Shown one piece after another: positions 9,538 through 22,555 of a stretch of 64,000 nt of DNA. The stretch lies in NCBI GenBank assembly GCA_951804985.1, contig OX638132.1:8537529-8601528 (forward strand). Direction: 5' to 3'. The notes below the pieces were generated by a model. That model made no database searches, was not told the DNA's origin, and saw nothing but the letters and a program-made list of their open reading frames with translations. A program made the position numbers and the translations under genes. Origin of the DNA: Dryomyza anilis (taxonomy: Eukaryota > Arthropoda > Insecta > Diptera > Dryomyzidae). Position 1 is the stretch's first letter. Each line of letters begins with the position of its first letter.

Positions 9538-11684
9538 TATCTAGCGTTCTAAATAACTCACTTGATCATGTGTTATTGTTCAACACATTTTAAATTGGTT
9601 GACTAAAACTTGAAAATTTTTTTTTTCAAAAAAAATGTATATCAAAAATGTTTTAACAAATTTATGTCTTTTTTAAAATATAACAAGAGTAAAATATAAC
9701 AAAATTAAAGTCGGTGTTTCATATTTTTGATGTTTTTTAACCCTCTTAATAGAACTAATCACGACACGGAAATTATAGAATAGAAACTGATAATTAGATT
9801 GACTTAAAAATAATATATCTTAATAAAAATAAGTTATAAATCCATCTTTTTATGATAAACCAAAATGATGAATCGTAAGTATTCCAAATAATGTTTGTAA
9901 AAATATATGGGAATTGACAGAAATAATGTTGTATAGTTTCATAGTCGAATTGGAAATTTAAAGTATTCAAAGCTTATTATATAATAGTTATCCAAAAATT
10001 TTAATAAAATAATAATAAGGTTTTCTTTTTGTAAAGAATATTCAGTAATTTAAATATTTTTAGTTTTATAATATTATCCTTGTTAAAGAAATATGATTAC
10101 ATAAAATGAACCAATATTTAGTATGGTAAAACAACATAAATTTAGCATATTCGAAAATAACAAGACTTATGCACATGAAATATAAATATTTCAATTTGGA
10201 ATAACAACATTTAATACTAATTTCGCTATAAGTATTAGAATAATAAACAATTTATAAAACTAGTATTTTCTACAAAATATGCTACTAATATGTGAGATAT
10301 TTGCGCTGGTAAACATTAAAAATCTTAATACAATTTTATGCTATAATTAGTTAAACCTTCAAAATGCTCTCCTGAAAAGTAGTAAAAAATGAATTATGTT
10401 GCTATTGCTTGAGACCACAGATATATCGTTCAAAAGCGAACGTTGTGCTGCTGCAGATGTTAAAAGTGAAGTGAAGCGTTCGTTCCACCAGTAGGCAAAT
10501 GTCAATTGTTCTTTCGCTCATCAATGCGAGTGTATGCGTGCGCCTGTCATGCGTTGGACGCTTTTTGCGCAGAATTGCCAACCGCTTTAATGATTCGCCT
10601 TAAGTGGGTTTAATACGGCGTTCACATCAGTTGATGTTTTAGAAATTACGTTCGCGGCGCGAACACATAGTTAACCTGTAACCCACGGCTATATGGTTTA
10701 AAGTCAAAAAATAAAATTTTCATTTTAGACTCAATAGTATTGTTTTCACATGATTTCTTTCTGTTCTCAAAATGTATCAATATATTTTTATATTCTTCTT
10801 ATCACCTCTACAATATGTTCTGAATTTGTGGTATTACCATAAACAATATTTTATTTTTTGCATATGCACATTTATGAGTTTATTTTTTTATATCTGTTTC
10901 ATCTACGGAAAATGTACTTTGTCTACAGAAAACCTGAATGATTATTAAATTTCATACAAATGTTTTATTATCGATATTTAATAATATATTTTTAAAAGTT
11001 AAAAAAATAATTGAGGCAATGAATATAAATAAAATGAGTTAAAACTAAATTCAAATATGAATTTCATACAGTAGAATCAAAAATTTTAAAATTATAAACC
11101 ATTTATATACTTCGATTTCTGATTGCAAAAACAGATCATAGTGTTATCGTATTTCAATCACATATTCACATTAAACATATGTTTCAATAAAATCTGATAT
11201 TTGCCTCATTAAAATTACTTGAAATTTTATTTATACATAATATACATATGTATTATTTTACATTCAAAAATAATTAATTTATATATATTTGATTTTGATA
11301 ATATACAGTGCCATTTATAGAAATGTAATACAAATATTGTTGCAACAGTTTTCAGAGGAGTGCTACCTTTGATGTGTTCTGAATGTGCTGTAGAATCACA
11401 ATATATATTTATAAGTAATACTTATATAAATAATCTACATAAACGCTGCAGAAAAATTGCTCTCCCAAACTCCAATTTTTCATGTGCTTTGAGCAACCAA
11501 ATTAAATAATTTGAAAAATACAAAATATTATTTTCAGGTTTTTCAAACAACTTTAATTAATATTTTTAAGACTTAAAAATAAGCATTGAAATTCAAATAA
11601 TGTAATAATTTTGATTTTTCTATAGGGGTAACCTAATATCCCGTCGGAAACAAAAAAAAAAAACATTTATTATCATATTAAACT
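9538..11684. other. Unique AT-rich non-coding DNA with a GC-richer island
   Basis: No gene is recognised. An island at about 10,405-10,680 is clearly GC-richer than its surroundings. It contains GCGTGCGCCTGTCATGCGTT and the palindrome TTCGCGGCGCGAA. A TCAGTT motif inside it (near 10,628) matches the arthropod initiator consensus, but nothing else supports a promoter. Confidence 0.5.
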
Positions 11685-12392
11685 AAAAACCAGTTGGGAA
11701 GGTTAGATCACATGGGAAATTTTAAAGTAGGTGTAATTATGATAGTTAGGATTATCAAAATTATAGTCGGTCTAAGCCGACTATAAATACCCCAAACATA
11801 TGTGTGGTTATCATTCAAAGTGATATATAGGTCACCAGGGTATACGAATCCTGAAAATAACTACAAACATTCAATCGCTGAAGAATTTCCATTCATTTGA
11901 TACCCATATTACACAAATGGGTAGGTGTACCGAATTTCGATTTTTTTTGTGAACCACAAGTCTTTTCGCCGGAAAACATTATTATCATGTATTTGAGCAT
12001 GATATCAATATATATTTGACCAAAAAAGTTTACCTAAGCACGTACACAAAAAATTTGAATTTTATATGTACATTTTATATGAGGTATTTGAACATAAGTG
12101 GTCGGATCATAGGTCACAATGGACCGATCTCGCCAATTTCGCACATACAGCGTAGGTATATTAGTAATCTAAGTTATAAGTTTCATTTATCTAGCTCTTC
12201 AATTTTAAAAGTAGTAGGGATTTCAACAGACAGACGGACAGACAGACAGACGGACATCGCTAAATCGACTCAGGAGGTCATGCTGATCAAGAATATATAT
12301 ACTTTTCCATACCGGAGATGCTTCCTTCTGGGTGTTACAAATGGCGTACCAAACTGAATATACCCTTTCACTCTTAGTGTAGGGTATAAAAA
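11685..12392 (+). mobile_element. mini-me type element, copy B (diverged)
   Basis: It starts CCAGTTGGGAAGGTTAG and ends AGTGTAGGGTATAAAAA. It has a short GACA/GACG tract (12,228-12,256), then GACATCGCTAAATCGACTC, GATCAAGAATATATATAC and TGCTTCCTTCTGGGTGTTAC. This copy is the closest in the window to the mini-me core known from Drosophila. The 113-codon frame across it is incidental. Confidence 0.75.
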
Positions 12393-12737
12393 TTTAAAGA
12401 GCTGAATCCTCTGTTTCTAAATCTGAATTTCCTCGGCATTTTAAAAAATGTAATTTTGATAGCTAATTGAAAAATCAAAAAAAAATTGTTCTTCTTAAAT
12501 GTAAGCATATGATTTGAGTGATAATTCAAAAAAAAATAATTTGTTCGCAAAATTCGCAGACTTTTAGGAATTTCTATATGAACTTCGACATGCGCTTCCG
12601 ACGACCACTATTTAATTTATATCTTTTGATCTACCGTATAGAATTCCTGAATAAAGATGTTAGAGATGTAAAGATGTTCAGAAAATGAAAATGCCCATAT
12701 GGGTTTCAATTATGGTTTCAATGACTAATATAAACAT
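12393..12737. other. AT-rich non-coding DNA between mini-me copies B and C
   Basis: No feature seen. Confidence 0.5.
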
Positions 12738-13184
12738 TAAAAACGAGTTGGAAAAGTTAGGTCACATACGACGAACTTTTATAGCCGGTCGGGTCCGACT
12801 ATGGAATACCGTACACTATTGGTGAATATATTAGAGGTATAATTTGTTGCGATAATTTTTTATAATTTACGACTAAAATGTCCACTACAAAAAATCGGTA
12901 AATAATGAAAAAAAAATCAAATATGGGCGAATAACGCCCATTTTTGGACCACATATTTTTAAGTGAATTCTAACAATACGTTTTAAGTTTTATAACTATA
13001 TCTTGAATATTTTTTGAGTTATTAGTTCCTAAAGAGTTATTTAAAAGTGACTTGTTTGGGATGTGGGCGTGTCCGTTGACTTATTTGGCTCATTTCCAAA
13101 ATCAGAACCACTTTTTTCCTAAAACATATTGAAACAAAATTTCATCGCATTCTGACCTGTATTTCTTAAGTTATCTTGTAGTCG

Positions 13185-13244
<60 letters not shown>

Positions 13245-13409
13245 CACAGACAGACAGACACACGGACAGACGGACATGGCTAAACGGACTCGGGTAGTGA
13301 TGCTGATCAAGAATATATATACTTTTCCATACCGGACACGCCTCCTAAGGGGCGTTACAATATATGCACAAAGTTAATATACGCTGTACCTCATAGGTGT
13401 AGGGTATAA
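12738..13409 (+). mobile_element. mini-me type element, copy C
   Basis: It starts AAACGAGTTGGAAAAGTTAG and ends AGGTGTAGGGTATAAT. It is close to copies A and E, including AATAACGCCCATTTTTGGAC and CCTCCTAAGGGGCGTTAC. Its RGAC microsatellite is greatly expanded (13,184-13,277). The minus-strand frame there encodes repeated Cys-Leu-Ser-Val and is not a gene. Confidence 0.8.
13184..13277 (+). repeat. (GACA)n microsatellite inside mini-me copy C
   Basis: About 94 bp of nearly pure GACA repeats with a few CACA and GACG interruptions. The equivalent tract is about 45 bp in copy A and under 30 bp in copy B. Confidence 0.95.
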
Positions 13410-14930
13410 TGATATTTTTAAAAGTTCCGTTAAGGTTCCAATATATTGCATGCATATTTTGAGTTGCAATAACTAGATATAATGTATACAATGAATACGC
13501 AAATGTAATTAATGTTTAATCAGAGTAACTGATGCATTTAAACAAGTGCCAGGGCGAGTAACTATTCGAGTACAAAATACACCTCATTGGGCGCAAATAA
13601 CACCACTTGGCAGAACTTGATTCATAGTATTGCCTCTGTTCCTCCGATTCATCATCAGTAGCAGCAGTAGCGTCCATTGTATGTCATACCCAAGTCCTCA
13701 AAGTGGCCGTATTTGAAGGTGTCGTAATCAGATTTTGATCAATACCTGAACACACACACGGTGCCAGCTGATATGCTGCCCAAATATTTGCATGCGAGGT
13801 GGTGTCGGTAATAATAAAACACACATTCAAATCCTTAAGCTGATTTTGGTGTGTGTGTGTGTCTTTGTGTGGACGAAAGGATAGACGGATGGAAGGATGT
13901 GTGTTAAGAGCCCCGACTGACTTTGAAATTCTTCAACATACTTCAAGCATGAAATAAAAGCGAATTGATTCGAAGGCGCATATTAGAGGAGCAGAAGGAT
14001 AGAATGAGATGAGAGAGTATAAAAAGCTAATGCCGAGTATTGAATAGGGAAAGATAGATGGAAGATAGAGACCATTGTTCATTTTGTACTTTTACTATCA
14101 AACTATTACTATGCCAGCAGATGTTTCTACTATTCTACATTCGAAATTAAAAGAGGTTTCCTATATTTTTCTGTTTTAATTTTTCTATTTAATAGTTTTT
14201 TCTTTTTGAGATATAATAATATAATAATTATTAAAAAAAATAGATTTTGCTTTATTTTACTATTATCAAATGTGGTATATATTATAAATATGGTATGGTA
14301 TATACCCTCCTGCCCTAAAGTTATTGAGACCTTGAGCAACGTCTGCGCCAACCAAATAAAGCTGGTAAATTTTGCTCATATGGCAGCGCAACTGAATCCA
14401 TAAGATATCAATTCTATCCCAGGACGATAGAAAATGGAATTTTCTACTTTTTATGCAAATGCATGTGAGGTGTTTTGAGGTCTATGAGAACGAAGAAATG
14501 TGAGATGATGAAAAAAATAAAATAAAATAAAAGTGGCTTCGGAAATTATGTTACATTCTGCTTTTGCTTTTGCATTAGATGCTGCTTCAGCTGCTCCATG
14601 TATGCAAAGCTGTTTCAATGCACTTGGGAATAAGTTTGCATTTCGATGAGCTGGTAACTCTCTATTGATATCTATGTGTTGCCCTTTTTACACGGTAAGA
14701 AAATAATTTTCAATTTACGTTTCGTAGATTTAATACTTGGATTTAGCTTTTTAGTTTAAACTCTTGCAATAAAATTACATTAAGTATAAAATAAATAATA
14801 AAAATTAAATTTTCTAGATATTGTCTTAACATACTTAAGGTCCATTCGGTACAAATTGGGTGTCCTGTACCAACAAATAAAACAACAAACAATTGGTAAA
14901 ATTATATAGGAAAAAATTATAATTTAAAGT
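13410..14930. other. Unique non-coding DNA
   Basis: This is mixed-composition sequence with a (GT)n tract near 13,850-13,862. No gene is recognised. A sequence resembling other boundary motifs in the window (ACACGGTAAGAAAATAATTT) lies at 14,690-14,709. Confidence 0.5.
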
Positions 14931-14934
14931 AAAA

Positions 14935-15379
14935 AATAAATTTTTCAGTAAAATTAACATTTATCAGTAAAATTACATTATTCAGTAAAAATTACATTTC
15001 TCGTTACAAATTACATTTATCAGTGAAATTACATTATTCAGTAAAAATTACATTTTACAGTAAGAATTGCATTTTTCAGTAAAAATTACATTTTTCAGTA
15101 AGAATTACATTTTATTAGTAAAAATTTACTTTTTAGTAAAAACCACATTTTTTATTAAAATTTACATTTTTCTGTACAAATTACATTTTACAGTAATAAC
15201 TATTTTTTAAATTACTACATTTCTTATTAAAAATTATCTACATTTTACACACAAATTTTTTTTTTAGTAGAAACTACATTTTTGTGTAAAAATGACCTAT
15301 ATTTTACAATAAACATTTTTTTCAGTAGTAATACATTTTCAATAACAATTAAAATTTTCAGTAAAATTAATATATTCTA
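14935..15379 (+). repeat. Degenerate 19-bp minisatellite next to the foldback element
   Basis: About 20 imperfect units of the type CAGTAAAAATTACATTTTT, with substitutions and length variants. The array stops at the left target-site duplication of the foldback element. It is related to the 20,998-22,537 array. Confidence 0.85.
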
Positions 15380-15507
15380 GTAAAAATAAAGTATGTGAAG
15401 TTAAATACGTATTTTTTTTAGCAAAGACACAAACCAATTTTTTTTACAGAGCATTAACAGAGCGTTAACAGCCGCTATGTTAGCGGATGAAATCTTCCGA
15501 TTGGTAC

Positions 15508-18340
15508 ACATAAATGACTCCAAATCCGTCCAGGCTCTTCATGCTGGAACGCAATTTAGTTTAGTTCATTGGATAGCTAATGAATAGAGCTTTCCAAATA
15601 TGTAACCTACATATACAGATCGATCCATTAGACACTTTATATACATTTTTAAACTAGGTCATGTATTGAGAAAAAATGGTGATGATGAAGTGGTCACTAC
15701 TCCGTCCATGATCCCCGTGCTGGAACTTCTTATATTAGATGGGATAGGTAATGATTAGAGCTTTCCAAATCTGTGACCTACTTAGTTAGATCGATACGCT
15801 GGATTATTTTTTATGAATTTTTGAAACTTGACCATTTACAAGGAACAAAAATATTCATATGAAGAAAAAGTCATGATCATGAAGTGGCCACTACTCCGTC
15901 CATGCTGGAACTTGCTATAGTAGGTTGGATAGGTAATGATTAGAGCTTTCCAAATCTGTGACCTACATAGTTGGATCGATACGCTGGATATATTTTATGA
16001 ATTTTAGAAACTTGACCATTTACAAGCAACAAAAATATTCATATGAAGAAAAAGTCATGATGATGAAGTGGCCACTACTCCGTCCATGGTCCCCGTGCTG
16101 GAACTTCTTATAGTAGGTTGGATAGGTAATGATTAGAACTTTCCAAATCTGTGACCTACATAGTTATATCGATACGCTGGATATATTTTATGAATTTTAG
16201 AAACTTGACCATTTACAAGCAACAAAAATATTCATATGAAGAAAAAGTCATGATGATGAAATGGCCACTACTCCGTCCATGGTCCCCGTGCTGGAATTTC
16301 TTATAGTAGGTTAGATAGGTAATGATTAGTGCTTTTCAAATATGTGGTCGACATAGTTGGATCGATACGCTGGATATTTTTTATGAATTTTTGAAACTTG
16401 ACCATTTACAAGGAACAAAAATGTTCATATGAAGAAAAAGTCATGATGATGAAGTGGCCACTACTCCGTCCATGGTCCCCGTGCTGGAACTTCTTATAGT
16501 AGGTTGGAGAGCTAATGATTAGGGATTTTCAAATATGCGATCGGCATAGTTGGATCGATACGCTGGATATTTTTTATGAATTTTTGAAACTTGACCATTT
16601 ACAAGCAACAAAAATATTTATATGAAGAAAAAGTCATGATGATGAAGTGGCCACTACTCCGTCCATGGTCCCCGTGCTGGAACTTCTTATAGTAGGTTGG
16701 ATAGGTAATGATTAGAGCTTTCCAAATCTGTGACCAACATAGTTAGATCGATACGCTGGATATTTTTTATGAATTTTTGAAACTTGACCATTTACAAGCA
16801 ACAAAAATATTCATATGAAGAAAAAGTCATGATGATGAAATGGCCACTACTCCGGCCATGGTTCCCGTGCTGGAACTTCTTATAGTAGGTTGGGTACGTA
16901 ATGATTAGTGCTTTTCAAATATGTGATCCACATAGTTCGATCGATACGCTGGCTATTTTTTATGAATTTTTGCAACTTGGCCATTTACAAGCAACAAAAA
17001 TATTCATATGAAGAAAAAGCCATGATGATGAAATGGCCACTACTCCGTCCATGGTTCCCGTGCTGGAACTTCTTATAGTAGGTTGGATAGGTAATGATTA
17101 GTGCTTTTCAAATATGTGATCGACATAGTTGGATCGATACGCTGGATATTTTTTATGAATTTTGTGAAACTTGTCCATTTACAAGCAACAAAAATATTCA
17201 TATGAAGAAAAAGTCATGATGATGAAGTAGCCACTACTCCGTCCAAGGTTCTCGTGCTGGAACTTCTTATAGTAGGTTGGATAGGTAATGATTAGTGCTT
17301 TTCAAATATGTGATCGACATAGTTGGATCGATACGCTGGATATTTTTCATGAATTTTTGAAACTTGGCCATTTACAAGCAACAAAAATATTCATATGAAG
17401 AAAAAGTCATGATGACGAAATGGCCACTACTCCGTCCATGGTTCCCGTGCTGTATTTTCTTATTATAGATTGGATAGCTGATGATTAGGGCTTTTCAAAT
17501 ATGTGATCGACATAGTTGGATCGATACGCTGGATATTTTTTATGAATTTTTGAAACTTGGCCATTTACTAGCAACAAAAATATTCAAATGAAGAAAAAGT
17601 CATGATGACGAAATGGCCACTACTCCGTCCATGGTTTCCGCGCTGTAACTTCTTATTATAGATTGGATAGGTAATGATTAGTGCTTTTTAAATATGTGAT
17701 CGACATAGTTGGATCGATACGCTGGATATTTTTTATGAATTTTTGAAACTTGAAAATTTACAAGGAACAAAAATATTCATATGAAGAAAAAGTCATGATG
17801 ATGAGTGGCCACTACTCCGGCCATGGTTCCCGTGCTGGAACTTCTTATAGTAGGTTGGATAGGTAATGATTAGTGCTTTTCAAATATGCGATCGACATAG
17901 TTAAATCGATACGCTGGATATTTTTTATGAATTTTTGAAACTTGGCCATTTACAAGCAACAAAAATATTCATATGTAGAAAAAGTCATGATGATGAAATC
18001 GCCACTACTCCGTCCATGGTTCCCGTGCTGGAAATTCTTATAGTAGGTTGGATAGGTAATGATTAGTGCTTTTTAAATATGTGATCGTCATAGTTGGATC
18101 GATACGCTGGATATTTTTTATGAATTTTTGAAACTTGGCCATTTACTAGCAACAAAAATATTCATATGAAGAAAAAGTCATGATGACGAAATGGCCACTA
18201 CTCCGTCCATGGTTTCCGCGCTGTAACTTCTTATTATAGATTGGATAGGTAATGATTAGTGCTTTTTAAATATGTGATCGACATAGTTGGATCGATACGC
18301 TGGATATTTTTTATGAATTTTTGAAACTTGGCCACCTTTT
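15508..18340 (+). repeat. ~193-bp satellite-like array, left arm (about 14-15 units)
   Basis: The landmark CCACTACTCCGTCCATGG recurs at a spacing of about 193 bp (for example near 16,072, 16,265, 16,458 and 16,651). Each unit also has CGTGCTGGAACTTCTTATAG, GATCGATACGCTGGATAT and TCATATGAAGAAAAAGTCAT. The outermost unit is strongly diverged and the inner units are nearly uniform. Confidence 0.95.
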
Positions 18341-20310
18341 TTAAAAGCCCTAATTAGAGCACGGAAACCATGGACGGAGTAGTGGCCATTTCGTCATCAT
18401 GACTTTTTCTTCATATGAATATTTTTGTTGCTTGGAAATGGCCAAGTTTCAAAAATTCATAAAAAATATCCAGCGTATCGATCCAACTATGTCGATCTGA
18501 TATTTTAAAAGCCCTCATCATCACCTATCCAATCTATTATAAGAAGTTCAAGCACGGGAACCATGGACGGAGTAGTGGCCATTTCATCATCATGACTTTT
18601 TCTTCATATGAATATTTTTGTTGCTAGTAAATGGCCAAGTTTCAAAAATTCATAAAAAATATCCAGCGTATCGATCCAACTATGTGGATCACATATTTAA
18701 AAAGCACTAATCATTACCTATCCAACCTACTATAAGAAGTTCAAGCACGGGAACCATGGACGGAGTAGTGGCCATTTCGTCATCATGACTTTTTCTTCAT
18801 ATGAATATTTTTGTTGCTTGGAAATGGCCAAGTTTCAAAAATTCATAAAAAATATCCAGCGTATCGATCCAACTATGTCGATCTGATATTTTAAAAGCCC
18901 TCATCATCACCTATCCAATCTATTATAAGAAGTTCCAGCACGGGAACCATGGACGGAGTAGTTGCCATTTCATCATCATGACTTTTTCTTCATATGGAAA
19001 TTTTGATGCTTGTAAATGGCCAAGTTTCAAAAATTCATAAAAAATATCCAGCGTATCGATCCAACTATGTCGATCACATATTTGAAAAGCTCTAATCATT
19101 TCCTATCCAACCTACTATAAGAAGTTCCAGCACGGGAACCATGGACGGAGTAGTGGCTACATTATCATCATGACTTTTTCTTCATATGAATATTTTTGTT
19201 GCTTGTAAATGGCCAAGTTTCAAAAATTCATAAAAAATATCCAGCGTATCGATCCAACTATGCCGATCACATATTTGAAAAGCACTAATCATTTCCTATC
19301 TATCCTACTATAAGAAGTTCAAGCACGGGAACCATGGACGGAGTAGTGGCTAGTTCATCATCATGACTTTTTCTTCATATGAATATTTTTGTTCCTCGTA
19401 AATGGTCAAGTTTCAAAAATTCATAAAATATATCCAACGTATCGATCCAACTATGTAGGTCACAGATTTGGAAAGCTCTGGTCATTACCTATCCAACCTA
19501 CTATAAGAAGTTCCAGCACGGGAACCACGGACGGAGTAGTGGCCATTTCATCATCATGACTTTTTCTTCATATGAATATTTTTGTTGCTTGTAAATGGCC
19601 AAGTTTCAAAAATTCATAAAAAATATCCAGCGTATCGATCCAACTATGTCGATCACATATTTCAAAAGCCCTAATCATTTCCTATCTAACCTACTATAAG
19701 AAGTTCCAGCACGGGAACCATGGACGGAGTAGTGGCTACTTCATCATCATGACTTTTTCTTCATATGAACATTTTTGTTGCTTGTAAATGGCCAAGTTTC
19801 AAAAATTCATAAAAAATATCCAGCGTATCGATCCAACTATGTCGATCACATATTTGAAAAGCACTAATCATTACCTATCCAACCTACTATAAGAAGTTCC
19901 AGCACGGGAACCATGGACGGAGTAGTAGCCATTTCATCATCATGACTTTTTCGTCATATGAAATTTTTGATGCTTGTAAATGGCCAAGTTTCAAAAATTC
20001 ATAAAAAATATCCAGCGTATCGATCCAACTATGTAGGTCACAGATTTGGAAAGCTCTAATCATTACCTATCCAATCTACTCTAAGAAGTTCCAGCACGGG
20101 GATCGTGGACGGAGTACTGACCACTTCATCATCACCACTTATTCTCAATATATGACCAAGTTTAAAAATGTATATAAAATGTCTAATGGATCGATCAGTA
20201 TATGTAGGTATATGTAGGTTACATATTTGGAAAGCCCTATTCATTAGCTATTCAATGTACTAAATTTCGTTCCATCATGAAGATCCTGGACGGATTCGGA
20301 GTCATTTATG
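18341..20310 (-). repeat. ~193-bp satellite-like array, right arm (about 10 units)
   Basis: The same unit is in reverse orientation (CCATGGACGGAGTAGTGG recurs every ~193 bp). The switch occurs abruptly at about 18,335-18,345 through a T-rich joint. Inner units alternate two variants: a GATCTGATATTTTAAAAGCC form appears at about 18,494 and again ~390 bp later. This suggests a dimeric higher-order repeat. Confidence 0.95.
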
Positions 20311-20587
20311 TGTACCAATCGGAGGATTTCATCCGCTAACATAGCGGCTGTTAACGCTCTGTTAATGCTCTGTTAAAAAAATTGGTTTGTGTCTTTGCTA
20401 AAAAAAATACGTATTTAACTTCACATACTTGTAAAAATATAATAAATTCAGAATTGTACTTAAAATTTTAATTTTATTGTCCATTGATTTTTTTCCAGTG
20501 TTTGTGGGGCCTGATATTCGTTGTATAGATTCTACCTCTTGGTATCGTAAGTAGGTTTGTTCGTATGGTAACTTAATACATTTTCAT

Positions 20588-20815
20588 TCAATGGGTTACA
20601 CATACAAGCACATTCATCAGACATATACATTGACTTTAGCAATATTCACCTATTCACCGGAAGGAAGGACGTTCTCATCAGTTACTATGATCCTTCGTTT
20701 ATGCCGCCAATCTTGCGTTCTATACAATTGCCTAGATTACATTTATGAGCGTATGCATGTCCGTCTGTCATTCGTTGCATCCGACACGACATCTGAATTT
20801 GATGCTACATAAAAA
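20588..20815 (+). repeat. Duplicated host segment, left copy
   Basis: It shares TTCTCATCAGTTACTATGAT followed by CCTTC, plus CAATGGGT, AGCAATATT and a CGTCTGTC-type end, with 22,556-22,800. The two copies flank a large 19-bp minisatellite. A tandem duplication of unique DNA with an array grown between the copies is the simplest reading. Confidence 0.7.
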
Positions 20816-20997
20816 TGGGACCCGCCATATCATAGTTAAATTTTTGGCTTAGATGACACTGGTGATCAACAATCTTGTGACGGCATTTTTAAAACTAGAG
20901 GCGGCCATTAGAATTCGCATAATGACTATCATACCTGTAGCTCAAACGAATGCATCATTCACAAAACTCTATGCCAAACATGTTCGTCACATGTCTA

Positions 20998-22537
20998 CTG
21001 TCAATTTTACAATAAAATTTACATTTTACAATAAAATTTACATTTTACAATAAAATTTACATTTTAAAATAAAATTTACATTTTACAGTAAAATTTACAT
21101 TTTACAATAAAATTTACATTTTACAATAAAATTTACATTTTACAATAAAATTTACATTTACAATAAAATTTACATTTTACAATAAAATTTACATTTTACA
21201 ATAAAATTTACATTTTACAGTAAAATTTACATTTTACAATAAAATTAACATTTTACAGTAAAATTAACATTTTACAGTAAAATTAACATTTTACAGTAAA
21301 ATTAATATTTTACAGTAAAATTAACATTTTACAGTAAAATTAACATTTTACAGTAAAATTAACATTTTACAGTAAAATTAACATTTTACAGTAAAATTAA
21401 CATTTTACAGTAAAATTAACATTTTACAGTAAAATTAACATTTTACAGTAAAATTAACATTTTACAGTAAAATTAACATTTTACAGTAAAATTAACATTT
21501 TACAGTAAAATTAACATTTTACAGTAAAATTAACATTTTACAGTAAAATTAACATTTTACAGTAAAATTAACATTTTACAGTAAAATTAACATTTTACAG
21601 TAAAATTAACATTTTACAGTAAAATTAACATTTTACAGTAAAATTAACATTTTACAGTAAAATTAACATTTTACAGTAAAATTAACATTTTACAGTAAAA
21701 TTAACATTTTACAGTAAAATTAACATTTTACAGTAAAATTAACATTTTACAGTAAAATTAACATTTTACAGTAAAATTAACATTTTACAGTAAAATTAAC
21801 ATTTTACAGTAAAATTAACATTTTACAGTAAAATTAACATTTTACAGTAAAATTAACATTTTACAGTAAAATTAACATTTTACAGTAAAATTAACATTTT
21901 ACAGTAAAATTAACATTTTACAGTAAAATTAACATTTTACAGTAAAATTAACATTTTACAGTAAAATTAACATTTTACAGTAAAATTAACATTTTACAGT
22001 AAAATTAACATTTTACAGTAAAATTAACATTTTACAGTAAAATTAACATTTTACAGTAAAATTAACATTTTACAGTAAAATTAACATTTTACAGTAAAAT
22101 TAACATTTTACAGTAAAATTAACATTTTACAGTAAAATTAACATTTTACAGTAAAATTAACATTTTACAGTAAAATTAACATTTTACAGTAAAATTAACA
22201 TTTTACAGTAAAATTAACATTTTACAGTAAAATTAACATTTTACAGTAAAATTAACATTTTACAGTAAAATTAACATTTTACAGTAAAATTAACATTTTA
22301 CAGTAAAATTAACATTTTACAGTAAAATTAACATTTTACAGTAAAATTAACATTTTATAGTAAAATTAACATTTTACAGTAAAATTAACATTTTACAGTA
22401 AAATTAACATTTTACAGTAAAATTAACATTTTACAGTAAAATTAACATTTTACAGTAAAATTAACATTTTACAGTAAAATTAACATTTTACAGTAAAATT
22501 TACATTTTACAGTAAAATTTACATTTTACAGTAAATG
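20998..22537 (+). repeat. 19-bp minisatellite, about 80 units
   Basis: The consensus unit is TTTTACAGTAAAATTAACA. The centre of each unit, TTTTAC-A-GTAAAA, is a perfect inverted repeat around one base. The first ~13 units are a variant (CAATAAAATTTACATTTTA), the last two again carry TTTACA, and the 60-plus central units are almost identical. That gradient shows recent expansion from the middle. Confidence 0.98.
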
Positions 22538-22555
22538 TAACTAACTACTTTGCCT

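Larger units (their letters stand above)
15389..20430. mobile_element. Foldback (FB-like) transposon with 193-bp repeat arms
   Basis: The element is two inverted arms with no unique centre. The left end begins AAGTATGTGAAGTTAAATAC and the right end is its exact reverse complement. About 120 bp of unique terminal sequence at each end is shared, including TAACAGCCGCTATGTTAGCG on the left. Each arm then consists of tandem ~193 bp units. An exact 9-bp duplication, GTAAAAATA, lies immediately outside both ends (15,380-15,388 and 20,431-20,439). Foldback elements of Drosophila make 9-bp duplications and have long arms of tandem repeats, and the Tetris element of D. virilis is a close structural parallel. 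No transposase is present, so it would depend on another element. The left flank is low-complexity DNA, so a chance match of the 9-mer is possible, though its exact placement argues against it. Confidence 0.85.

Noticed and set aside
13119..13310. 63-codon Cys-Leu-Ser-Val repeat ORF
   Set aside because: It is the translation of the GACA microsatellite in mini-me copy C.
16000..20000. LTR retrotransposon suggested by repeated blocks
   Set aside because: Repeats are inverted at the ends and there is no primer-binding site, polypurine tract, gag or pol sequence.
15389..20430. Simple inverted satellite produced by an assembly hairpin
   Set aside because: The arms differ in unit number and variants, share unique terminal sequence, and are bounded by an exact 9-bp duplication. 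A transposon fits better, though long reads should confirm it.
20998..22537. CRISPR-like regular repeat array
   Set aside because: Units are contiguous with no spacers and the setting is a fly genome. It is a minisatellite.
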